Of a stretch of DNA of 64,000 bases, positions 34,779 through 41,845 are shown piece by piece. A program made the translations under genes and the position numbers. The stretch is from Steroidobacter agaridevorans. GTDB taxonomy: Bacteria > Pseudomonadota > Gammaproteobacteria > Steroidobacterales > Steroidobacteraceae. The notes beneath the pieces are model-generated. The model searched no databases and was not told where the DNA came from. It saw nothing but the letters and a program-made list of their open reading frames with translations. Location of the stretch: assembly GCF_009932555.1 (NCBI RefSeq), contig NZ_BLJO01000006.1:72668-136667 (forward strand). The letters run 5' to 3'. Position 1 is the stretch's first letter, and the number at the start of each line of letters is the position of its first letter.

Positions 34779-36086
34779 ATGCTCGTCAAGCCGTTGTCGC
34801 TGCGATCTAAATTAGCCTCGCTGCTCTTATTGTTAACAGCGGTAACGTCGCTCGCCGCGGCCGACAATCTGCTGGCGTTTCCGGGTGCCCAGGGAGCCGC
34901 GGCGCAAACCCCGGGCGGCCGCGGCGGCAAGATCATCCGCGTCACCACGCTCGACGCCACCGGTCCGGGCTCACTGCTCGAAGCGCTGGAAACCAAGGGT
35001 CCACGCATCGTCGTGTTCGAAGTCGGCGGCGTGATCGACATGCAGAAGCATGAGATCAAGATCAAAGAGCCATTCCTCACGGTCGCAGGACAGACCGCGC
35101 CCTCGCCGGGCATCACGATCATTCGCACCGGCATCGACGTGCTCACTCACGACGTGATCCTCCAGCACATCCGCGTGCGCACCGGTTCGGCCGGCGCCGA
35201 GCCCCGCAAAGGTTGGGAGCCCGATTCGTTCTCGACGATCGGTGCTTACAACGTGATCGTCGACCACTGCTCCATGACTTGGGCCGTCGATGAGAATCTT
35301 TCGGCGTCGGGCCCCCGCTTCACCGGCAAGACGGTCGAGGAATGGCGCAAGGGCACGTCCCACGCCATCACGTTCAGCAACAACATCGTTGCCGAAGGAC
35401 TGCGTCACTCGACCCATTCGAAGGGCGAGCATTCCAAAGGCTCGCTGATCCATGACAACGCCAGCGACATTCTGATCGTCAACAACCTGTACGCGCACAA
35501 CTACGAACGCAACCCGCTGTTCAAAGGCGGCGTGCACGGCATGGTGATCAACAATCTGATCTATAACCCGGGGCCGCGCGCGGTTCACTACAACTTGATT
35601 GCCGAAGAGTGGCGCGGTCAGCCCTACCAGAACGGCCGGCTGGCGCTGATCGGCAATGTGCTGCGCGGTGGCCCGTCGACGCCGGCGCATCTGCCGCTGC
35701 TCATGCTGGGCGGCTCGGGCGATCTCGAATATTACGAAGCCGACAACATCGCGGTGGACTGGATCGGCCAGGAGCTGCCCAAGTTCGGCCGTTACACGAA
35801 CTCATCGGCAAAGCTGATTCCGATGGCGAAGCCGGCGCTGCCGTTTGGCGTTCAGCCGCTCGCGGCTGCCGACGTGCAGGACGCTGTGATTCGTAATGCT
35901 GGCGCGCGCCCGTGGGACCGCGATCCGGTCGATGCACGCATCGTCGCGGACACCATCGAAGGCCGCGGCGAGATCATCGACAGCGAAGAGGATGTCGGCG
36001 GCTATCCGGCGTACAAAGAAACTCGCCAGAAGTTCGACGAGAAGAATTGGGATCTGCGGTACATGACACCGCGCGAGAAGAAATAA
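34779..36086 (+). CDS. Secreted pectate lyase, PL1 family (first copy)
   Basis: The 435-residue product has a Sec signal peptide (KLASLLLLLTAVTSLAAADN) and a parallel beta-helix lyase body. Family signs are FPGAQGAAAQTPGGRGGKII, the calcium-binding region VIVDHCSMTWAVDENLSASG, NNIVAEGLRHSTHSKGEHSK and asparagine-rich rungs (ILIVNNLYAHNYERNPLFKG). It should cleave polygalacturonate by beta-elimination, giving unsaturated oligomers. ATG 34779 was chosen because AGGGGG lies about six bases upstream and a signal peptide begins there; longer frames upstream overlap the divergent gene. A bidirectional hairpin follows the stop. Confidence 0.92.
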   Translation: MLVKPLSLRSKLASLLLLLTAVTSLAAADNLLAFPGAQGAAAQTPGGRGGKIIRVTTLDATGPGSLLEALETKGPRIVVFEVGGVIDMQKHEIKIKEPFLTVAGQTAPSPGITIIRTGIDVLTHDVILQHIRVRTGSAGAEPRKGWEPDSFSTIGAYNVIVDHCSMTWAVDENLSASGPRFTGKTVEEWRKGTSHAITFSNNIVAEGLRHSTHSKGEHSKGSLIHDNASDILIVNNLYAHNYERNPLFKGGVHGMVINNLIYNPGPRAVHYNLIAEEWRGQPYQNGRLALIGNVLRGGPSTPAHLPLLMLGGSGDLEYYEADNIAVDWIGQELPKFGRYTNSSAKLIPMAKPALPFGVQPLAAADVQDAVIRNAGARPWDRDPVDARIVADTIEGRGEIIDSEEDVGGYPAYKETRQKFDEKNWDLRYMTPREKK

Positions 36087-36094
36087 AGCAGTCC

Positions 36095-36124
36095 GCCGCC
36101 GGTCCTGAGTTCAGGGCCGGCGGC
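36095..36124. terminator. Bidirectional terminator hairpin between PL1 and carboxylesterase genes
   Basis: GCCGCCGGTCCTGA (36095-36108) pairs with TCAGGGCCGGCGGC (36111-36124), giving a 14-bp stem with one wobble pair. It fills the 45-base gap between the convergent genes. Runs of T are short on both sides, but place and strength of the stem argue for a terminator. Confidence 0.65.
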
Positions 36125-36131
36125 AGCTTCT

Positions 36132-37754
36132 TCAGTAAGTGCCGCGCTGGATGTAAGGCGCCTGCGCGAACAGTTTCCGCTCCTCACCCCGAGGATCGTC
36201 GGCCAGCTGAGACTTCAGGTCGAACACCATGGTCGCGCGCGACGGCAACCCATACGGCTTCCATTCTGGAATACCGGCGTGTGCCGGGTTGCCAGTGCGG
36301 GCAAAGGCGATGAAAGCTTCGCTCATCTGATCCGCCGTCTTCTGCGCATCCGCATCCGTGCCGGTCAGCGAGCCGGGCTGAGCGATGTTGTCGAACACCA
36401 GTGGAATATCCATCGTATGCATCGCGCCGTACCGGCCATTCTCGAGAGGCGACCGATAGTTCAGCTGATATGCATACGTCGGCGAACCTTGCGCGGCCCG
36501 TAATTCTGCTTCGATCACGGCGCCGCGCCACGATCGTCCTGCCGTCGTCGCGGCAAAGAACACTTCCGTCGCCGAATATTTCGGATACAGCTTGCGGTAC
36601 TCGGCGATGACGTACTCGGGCGGGATGTCCACATGCAGTTGCGGCAGCAGGCGCTCGGGCAGCTCTTCCCACGTCAGATTTTCCACGCCCGGCTCATTGC
36701 CGAGAAACGCCCGCGTCTCGTCGAGCGTATTGCCGATGATCATGGGAATGCCTGCCGCCAGCGGCGGAGCATCCGGATAGAACGGGTGACGTGGCAGCGC
36801 GGAATGATCCAGCACCGGACCGAAATAGATATTGCGCCCGACCATCGACGGATCGTTGGCGCGAGTCGCGGCGACCAGGTCGGCGGTCGGCACATCGTTG
36901 AGTTTCGCGACCTCGGATGGCGCAATCTTCAATGTTTCCAAAATCGTCCGCGCACGCTGAGTCGCCCCGCGGGGCCCGGCAGCGGTGATTTGCTGTCCGC
37001 TCATCGTCGCGGCTCGGTGGAATGAGCCTTGCGCAGCGGGCATCGCCATCAAGGTCGCGATTTTCGCGCCGCCGCCCGACTGGCCGAATACCATGATCCG
37101 CTGCGGATCGCCGCCGATCGTTTCGGCATGATCGCGCACCCAGGCGAGCGCTTGCACCAGATCGAGAATGCCGACATTGCCCGATGCGGCGTACTTCGGC
37201 CCCGCCAGCCGGGCAAGATACAAATGACCGAACACGTTCAGGCGATGATTGACGGTGACCACCACGACATCGCCGCGCTGACACAACCGTGTGCCGTCGT
37301 ACAGCGCACTCGATCCCGAGCCGTTGCTGAATTCGCCGCCGTGGAAATAGACCATCACGGGCCGCTTGCCGCCGTCTTTCAATGCCGGCGTCCACACGTT
37401 GAGAACCAGACAGTCCTCACTCATCTGCTCGCGTGAGCTGGGCTGCGGACAGGATGGGCCGTAGTTCGAGGCGTCGCGCGTCTTCTTCCAGGCGACTGGA
37501 GGCTGCGGCGGCAGGAAACGTCTGGTGCGAGTATCGGCACCGTAAGGAATGCCCTTGAAGACGTGCACGCCCTGCGCCTTGATGCCGGCAACATTGCCGT
37601 AGCGCGTTGCCAAGAGACTGCTCTTGTCCGCACGCGCATGAACGACGGACGGCAGGCTCAAACCAGACGCCAGCAACAGCGAACTGCCAAGCAGTTCCCG
37701 GCGAGAGAGGGTCGTGTCGACGGCACGGCGTGCATCGACGGATCGGCTATTCAT
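36132..37754 (-). CDS. Tat-exported type-B carboxylesterase
   Basis: The 540-residue alpha/beta-hydrolase has a twin-arginine signal ([19 protein letters not shown]) and the type-B carboxylesterase layout: [32 protein letters not shown], the oxyanion region [12 protein letters not shown] and the nucleophile motif GQSGGGAK in place of the usual GESAGG. Acid and His positions are probably in [13 protein letters not shown] and [13 protein letters not shown]. Gene context suggests removal of acetyl, methyl or feruloyl groups from pectin or its side chains. It is the last gene of the GH43-esterase-esterase run, 18 bases after the preceding gene. Confidence 0.85.
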   Translation of the reverse strand: MNSRSVDARRAVDTTLSRRELLGSSLLLASGLSLPSVVHARADKSSLLATRYGNVAGIKAQGVHVFKGIPYGADTRTRRFLPPQPPVAWKKTRDASNYGPSCPQPSSREQMSEDCLVLNVWTPALKDGGKRPVMVYFHGGEFSNGSGSSALYDGTRLCQRGDVVVVTVNHRLNVFGHLYLARLAGPKYAASGNVGILDLVQALAWVRDHAETIGGDPQRIMVFGQSGGGAKIATLMAMPAAQGSFHRAATMSGQQITAAGPRGATQRARTILETLKIAPSEVAKLNDVPTADLVAATRANDPSMVGRNIYFGPVLDHSALPRHPFYPDAPPLAAGIPMIIGNTLDETRAFLGNEPGVENLTWEELPERLLPQLHVDIPPEYVIAEYRKLYPKYSATEVFFAATTAGRSWRGAVIEAELRAAQGSPTYAYQLNYRSPLENGRYGAMHTMDIPLVFDNIAQPGSLTGTDADAQKTADQMSEAFIAFARTGNPAHAGIPEWKPYGLPSRATMVFDLKSQLADDPRGEERKLFAQAPYIQRGTY

Positions 37755-37772
37755 CGGACGCTCGTGGTCGAG

Positions 37773-38699
37773 TTACGAGATCCAGCCTTGGCTCTGCAGC
37801 CATTGCCGGCAACGATCGATCCAGCGATCGCCGGTAGTAGGATTGTTCAGGCCATACCCATGGCCGCCCGCCGGATAGATCATGAGCTGCGCCGGAATCT
37901 TGTGAGCCTGCAAGGCCTGGAAGAACAGAATGCTGTTCTCGACCGGCACCGTCTGATCGTCCGCCGCGTGGATCAGGAATGTCGGCGGCGTTTCGCCTGT
38001 GACAGCCAGCTCCGCCGAGAAGCGTTTCATATCATCCTGCGATGGCGTGGCGCCCAGTAGCTGCTGGCGCGAGCCCCGATGCACCGTCGATTCGGTGAAG
38101 GTGATCACGGGATAGATCAGCATCAGGAAGTCGGGTCGCACATCGGCGCTCCTCCACTGAGGCAGCACAGGATTGCTGAACAGCGTGCCCGTCGTCGCCG
38201 CGAGATGCCCGCCGGCCGAGAACCCCATGACTCCGATGCGCTTCGGATCGATCTGCCACTTCTGAGCATCACGCCGCACGGTCGCAATAGCCTGCTGGGC
38301 ATCCTGCAACGGCCCGGTGCGCTTGTCTTTCATGTGCTTGTCGCTGGGCGTTCGATACTTCACGACAAACGCCGTGACTCCCATGTCGTTGAAGGCGCGC
38401 GCCACGTCGTAACCTTCCTTGAGAACCGACGTGCCACGATAGCCACCGCCCGGCAGGATGACGACGGCGGCTCGCTTCCGATCCTGCTTTGCCGGGCGGT
38501 ATGCCGTGATCGTCGGGCGAGAGGTGTTCTCGAGAAACCACGGCGCCTTGGGATCGCGCGGCGTTTCTTCGTCCGGCGCGACAATCGCGCCGGGAATATT
38601 CCCCGAGTACAACGGCTGCGCCGGCGGCTCGGCCGCCTGGACCGATGCCATCACTGCCAGCCCGCCCAACCAACCCAGCACGCTCTTGTTGGAAATCAT
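37773..38699 (-). CDS. Secreted alpha/beta-hydrolase, probable polysaccharide acetylesterase
   Basis: The 308-residue product has a Sec signal peptide (GWLGGLAVMASVQAAEP) and the BD-FAE/acetyl-esterase signature: the oxyanion motif LPGGGYRGTS, the nucleophile GFSAGGHLAA, the acid in HAADDQTVPVENS and the His in PAGGHGYGLNN. Such enzymes remove acetyl groups from xylan or pectin sugars. Its ATG overlaps the stop of the GH43 gene (ATGA), so the two are translationally coupled and likely act on the same polymer. The exact ester substrate is unknown. Confidence 0.85.
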   Translation of the reverse strand: MISNKSVLGWLGGLAVMASVQAAEPPAQPLYSGNIPGAIVAPDEETPRDPKAPWFLENTSRPTITAYRPAKQDRKRAAVVILPGGGYRGTSVLKEGYDVARAFNDMGVTAFVVKYRTPSDKHMKDKRTGPLQDAQQAIATVRRDAQKWQIDPKRIGVMGFSAGGHLAATTGTLFSNPVLPQWRSADVRPDFLMLIYPVITFTESTVHRGSRQQLLGATPSQDDMKRFSAELAVTGETPPTFLIHAADDQTVPVENSILFFQALQAHKIPAQLMIYPAGGHGYGLNNPTTGDRWIDRCRQWLQSQGWIS

Positions 38700-40327
38700 G
38701 ACTTCGCGGAATCCTCCAGCGCCTCGTAGCGCATATCACGAAATATCGCCGCGCCCTGCCCCGCCGCATAAAGCGCCGGCCGCAGGCTGAGGAAGTCGCC
38801 GGCCACGTTGTGGTGATAGCCCGAGACTTCCATCTGCACGTCGTACTTCTGCCACTGCTTGCCGTCGAGGCTATGACGAATCGTCACGATGTGACGGTCG
38901 TTCTCGATCTGCAGGTGCAGACGACGCTCGACGCCCGGCGGCATTTTGCCACGACGCTCCAGCCCATACCGATGCATGGTCAGACCGCGAGCATCGAAGC
39001 CCAGCCCACAATACAGCCGCTTGCTATAGAACAACAGCAGACCGGCCTGCACGTCGCCTTCGAGCTCGATATCGACGGTCACCCGATAGGCGATGTCCGG
39101 TGTGATGAAAGACATCGGCGAGCAGTCATTCGGCTGCGAGCCCTTGCCGGCAACGCGCAGCGCCTTGGCCTGGTACTGCACGCGCGACATCTCGTTCGGA
39201 CCCGGATTGTAGAAGCCCCACTGCACGCCGAAACGATTGCTGGAGAAATCATCCGAGAGCGGCATGCCATTGGGCGATGGCTTGCCTTTCGCCGGCTTGG
39301 CGATGGGCTGCGACAGATCGCCGCCTTTCGCACGGAACCAGCCCTCCTTGGTCCATTCCACCGGATCGAGCAGCGCCTGCCGTCCCAGCGTCCAGTAACC
39401 GTTCTCGTAACCGTGGTAAACCATCCACCAGTCGCCGGCTGGCCCTTCGACCAGCGTGGCATGCCCGCGCGACCACCATTTCTCCTTCGCATCGTAGGTG
39501 CGAACGATGGGATTCGCGGGGTCGTTCTCCCATGGACCGTGAATCGATTTGGAGCGAGCGACGATCACCATGTGTCCGGTTGGCGGTCCAGCCGTGCCAC
39601 CCACTGCAGTGATCATGTAGAAGTACTGGCCATGCCGCATGACCTTCGGGCCTTCGGGCGCGAATCCTTCGACCACCCAGTCCTCGGGGTAGCGCCACGG
39701 ATCGTAGACGTGCTCGACCGGCCCGTCGGTTTTCAAACCATCATCGGTCAGTCGCACGCGATCGCCGCCGCTTAGAAACAAATAGCGCTTGCCATCCTCG
39801 CCGACCACGTGACCGGGATCGATGTGGTTCGGCAAGTTCAGATCGATGGGATCGCTCCACGGCCCGCGGATATTGTCCGCGTGGATGACATACGTTGACT
39901 TGCGATCAGGCCAGCGCGCCGGAATGTAGATGTAATAACGGCCCTTGTGCTTGATGAGCTCGCAGGCCCACACCGAGCCGATCGGCTTGGTGAGCGCGGC
40001 CACGACGGGCTGCCAGTTCACCAGGTCGCGCGAATGCCAGATCACGACGCCCGGATAGGCATCGAACGACGAGAACGTCATGTAGTAATCGTCGCCGTCC
40101 TTGAGAATGGTCGGATCGGCGTGATCGCCCGCCACGATGGGATTGAGGAACGTGCCATCGCCCAGGTCGGCCTGCCGTTGTCCCTCGATGCCTCGTCGCC
40201 ACGTCTTCGCCGGCGCCTTCTCATCGTTCGCGCACGGAGTCGCACTTTGTGCCGCGACAGGAAGCGTTCCCGCTGCCGCACCCAGAATGGCCGAGCTCAA
40301 CAGCTCGCGTCGACTGATCTCTGTCAT
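38696..40327 (-). CDS. Tat-exported GH43 family glycoside hydrolase with C-terminal beta-sandwich
   Basis: The 543-residue product has a twin-arginine signal (ISRRELLSSAILGAAAG) and a five-bladed beta-propeller of GH43 type. The catalytic base Asp is in GDHADPTILKDGDDYYMTF and the general acid Glu in FAPEGPKVMRHGQYFYM. From about residue 365 a separate beta-sandwich follows (LSDDFSSNRFGVQWGFYNPG; DIELEGDVQAGLLLFYSKRL), as in many xylosidase/arabinofuranosidase-type GH43 proteins. It probably removes arabinose, xylose or galactose side chains of pectin. The ATG at 40327 was chosen over 40339 because GGCGG lies just upstream and it directly starts the Tat signal. A weak operator-like site precedes it. 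Confidence 0.87.
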   Translation of the reverse strand: MTEISRRELLSSAILGAAAGTLPVAAQSATPCANDEKAPAKTWRRGIEGQRQADLGDGTFLNPIVAGDHADPTILKDGDDYYMTFSSFDAYPGVVIWHSRDLVNWQPVVAALTKPIGSVWACELIKHKGRYYIYIPARWPDRKSTYVIHADNIRGPWSDPIDLNLPNHIDPGHVVGEDGKRYLFLSGGDRVRLTDDGLKTDGPVEHVYDPWRYPEDWVVEGFAPEGPKVMRHGQYFYMITAVGGTAGPPTGHMVIVARSKSIHGPWENDPANPIVRTYDAKEKWWSRGHATLVEGPAGDWWMVYHGYENGYWTLGRQALLDPVEWTKEGWFRAKGGDLSQPIAKPAKGKPSPNGMPLSDDFSSNRFGVQWGFYNPGPNEMSRVQYQAKALRVAGKGSQPNDCSPMSFITPDIAYRVTVDIELEGDVQAGLLLFYSKRLYCGLGFDARGLTMHRYGLERRGKMPPGVERRLHLQIENDRHIVTIRHSLDGKQWQKYDVQMEVSGYHHNVAGDFLSLRPALYAAGQGAAIFRDMRYEALEDSAKS

Positions 40328-40343
40328 TTCACCGCCCATCGGA

Positions 40344-40357
40344 TGATATCGGTAACA
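40344..40357 (-). promoter_or_regulatory. Weak LacI operator-like site before GH43 gene
   Basis: Read on the minus strand, TGTTACCGATATCA preserves the frame of the locus motif with two changes in the right half (CCGGTGTCA to CCGATATCA). The outer AAATG context matches the site before the receptor. It lies 17 bases upstream of the chosen GH43 start, immediately after a terminator. Confidence 0.4.
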
Positions 40358-40368
40358 TTTCAACACGA

Positions 40369-40400
40369 AAGCAAGCGCTCGTGCTGGCGAGCGCTTGCTT
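40369..40400 (-). terminator. Strong terminator hairpin after pectate lyase gene
   Basis: AAGCAAGCGCTCG (40369-40381) and CGAGCGCTTGCTT (40388-40400) form a perfect 13-bp stem with a 6-base loop, 17 bases past the lyase stop codon. On the minus strand it is followed by TT then CGTGTTG, a short T-rich tail. It separates the receptor-lyase unit from the GH43-esterase unit. Confidence 0.7.
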
Positions 40401-40416
40401 CAACGAGGTACCGGCC

Positions 40417-41763
40417 TCACCAGAACATAGGCCCGGCGAACAGCGGCACCGTCAACGGTGTAGTCCAGGCCGGCGACAACTGATGATTCAACTCCGGCAC
40501 CCAGCCCGCGTCCGCGCCGAGGTCGGGATCGTTGCTGTCGTTCCAAGCAGCGATGACATCGACCGGGTTGCGCGCGGGCGGCCCGACGAGCAGCGTCCCC
40601 GACGCGGACAATGCCGTGCCGTTGAACCGATCCAGAATCTGGTCCGGCATGAAGCTGCGCGGCGCGAGGAAGAAATTTTCTTCGGCATAGAGCGCCGACT
40701 CGATTCCCACGCCCCAACTGTACTGATAGTTCGGCGTGTTACGCACATCGTAGAAGTTGTTATATACGTGCACCTGGCCGAAGCGTACGCGCGGCACACG
40801 TTGTCCCACTCGCTCGAACAAATTGTGATGCAAGGTAACTCGCAGCTTGCCGCGATCCGCGGCGGCACTGTCGGAAGAGCCAATCAACATCACCTTGTCG
40901 TGATTGCGGAAGCGGTTCCAGGAGACGGTCACGAGGTCGGATGCGTTGGTGATATCGAGCGCGCCGTCGTGCTGCTGGAACAGCACGCCAAAGTAGCTCG
41001 GCGCGATGCTGTCGGCAGTGGTCTTGTCCTCGAACGTGTTGTGATCGATCCAGACGTTGTTCGAGTCGCGCAACGAGATCGAATCGTAGAGCGCATTCCA
41101 GGCGCCGAGCGACCCATCGGTCGGCGACCACTGCGGGAAGCAGTCGTAGGTGTCCTGGAATGTGATGTTGCGAATGATGATGTTGGTGCGGCTGTTAGCG
41201 ACACCGGCCGTGCCGCGAATGTCCATCCAAGCGCCGCGAATCGTCGCTTTGTTCCCAACACCAACGATGGTCGTATTCGAACCGACACGGATTCGAACTC
41301 GTAACTGCTGCGCGGACGCCGATGCCGCGCGCGCCGACTCGAGCGGACCCGACGGATTCACTCGACCCCAGACAGCTGGATCGTAAGTGGCAAGGAAGGC
41401 TTCCGGCGTGTAGCCGTTGCGATAGTAGTCGCTGCAACTCAGCGGCTGATTGGCGTCGTCGACGTTGGCGTCGATGGCGCCTTTGACGTAGATGATCTTG
41501 GATTCGTTGGACGGATTGGCTGGCGAGGTCGAGGACACCACGCCGTTGTTGAGCGCTGCGATCAGCTCGCTGCGATTGGTGACGACATACACCTGCTCCG
41601 GCGCCGCCGCGGCGCCGCCTGTAACTCCGGCACCACTGGCGGCCCAACCATTCCCGGCAGGCAGCGTCTCGAGACCCAAATCTCTTCGATCATGCGCGTT
41701 TGCCGTTACGCAGCCCGCAGCTGCGAACAGGCATGCCGCGCGCAGTATTCCCTTCGCACGCAT
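40417..41763 (-). CDS. Secreted pectate lyase, PL1 family (PelB/PelC type, second copy)
   Basis: The 448-residue product has a signal peptide (GILRAACLFAAAGCVTANA) and the Amb_all/PL1 beta-helix core. Signs are VVTNRSELIAALNN, the conserved SDYYRNGYTPEAFLATYDPA insertion, TIVGVGNKATIRGAWMDIRG, NIIIRNITFQDTYDCFPQWS and NNVWIDHNTFED with the calcium-binding Asp. The usual RFGQVHVYNNFYDV follows. ATG 41763 is supported by AGGGGG four bases upstream; the longer frame overlaps the receptor gene. It lies 82 bases after the receptor gene and is probably co-transcribed with it. Confidence 0.93.
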   Translation of the reverse strand: MRAKGILRAACLFAAAGCVTANAHDRRDLGLETLPAGNGWAASGAGVTGGAAAAPEQVYVVTNRSELIAALNNGVVSSTSPANPSNESKIIYVKGAIDANVDDANQPLSCSDYYRNGYTPEAFLATYDPAVWGRVNPSGPLESARAASASAQQLRVRIRVGSNTTIVGVGNKATIRGAWMDIRGTAGVANSRTNIIIRNITFQDTYDCFPQWSPTDGSLGAWNALYDSISLRDSNNVWIDHNTFEDKTTADSIAPSYFGVLFQQHDGALDITNASDLVTVSWNRFRNHDKVMLIGSSDSAAADRGKLRVTLHHNLFERVGQRVPRVRFGQVHVYNNFYDVRNTPNYQYSWGVGIESALYAEENFFLAPRSFMPDQILDRFNGTALSASGTLLVGPPARNPVDVIAAWNDSNDPDLGADAGWVPELNHQLSPAWTTPLTVPLFAGPMFW

Positions 41764-41784
41764 ACATCCCCCTTCATTAGTGTT

Positions 41785-41809
41785 GTCCGGCGGCGTGTCG
41801 CCGCCGGAC
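41785..41809. terminator. Hairpin between receptor and pectate lyase genes
   Basis: GTCCGGCGGCG and CGCCGCCGGAC form a perfect 11-bp stem with a TGT loop in the gap between the receptor stop (41846) and the lyase start (41763). No T-run follows on the minus strand. It may attenuate transcription or stabilise the lyase message rather than end it. Confidence 0.45.
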
Positions 41810-41845
41810 TTGTTTCCAAATCTCGACCCTCGTCTCGCGCGCCAG

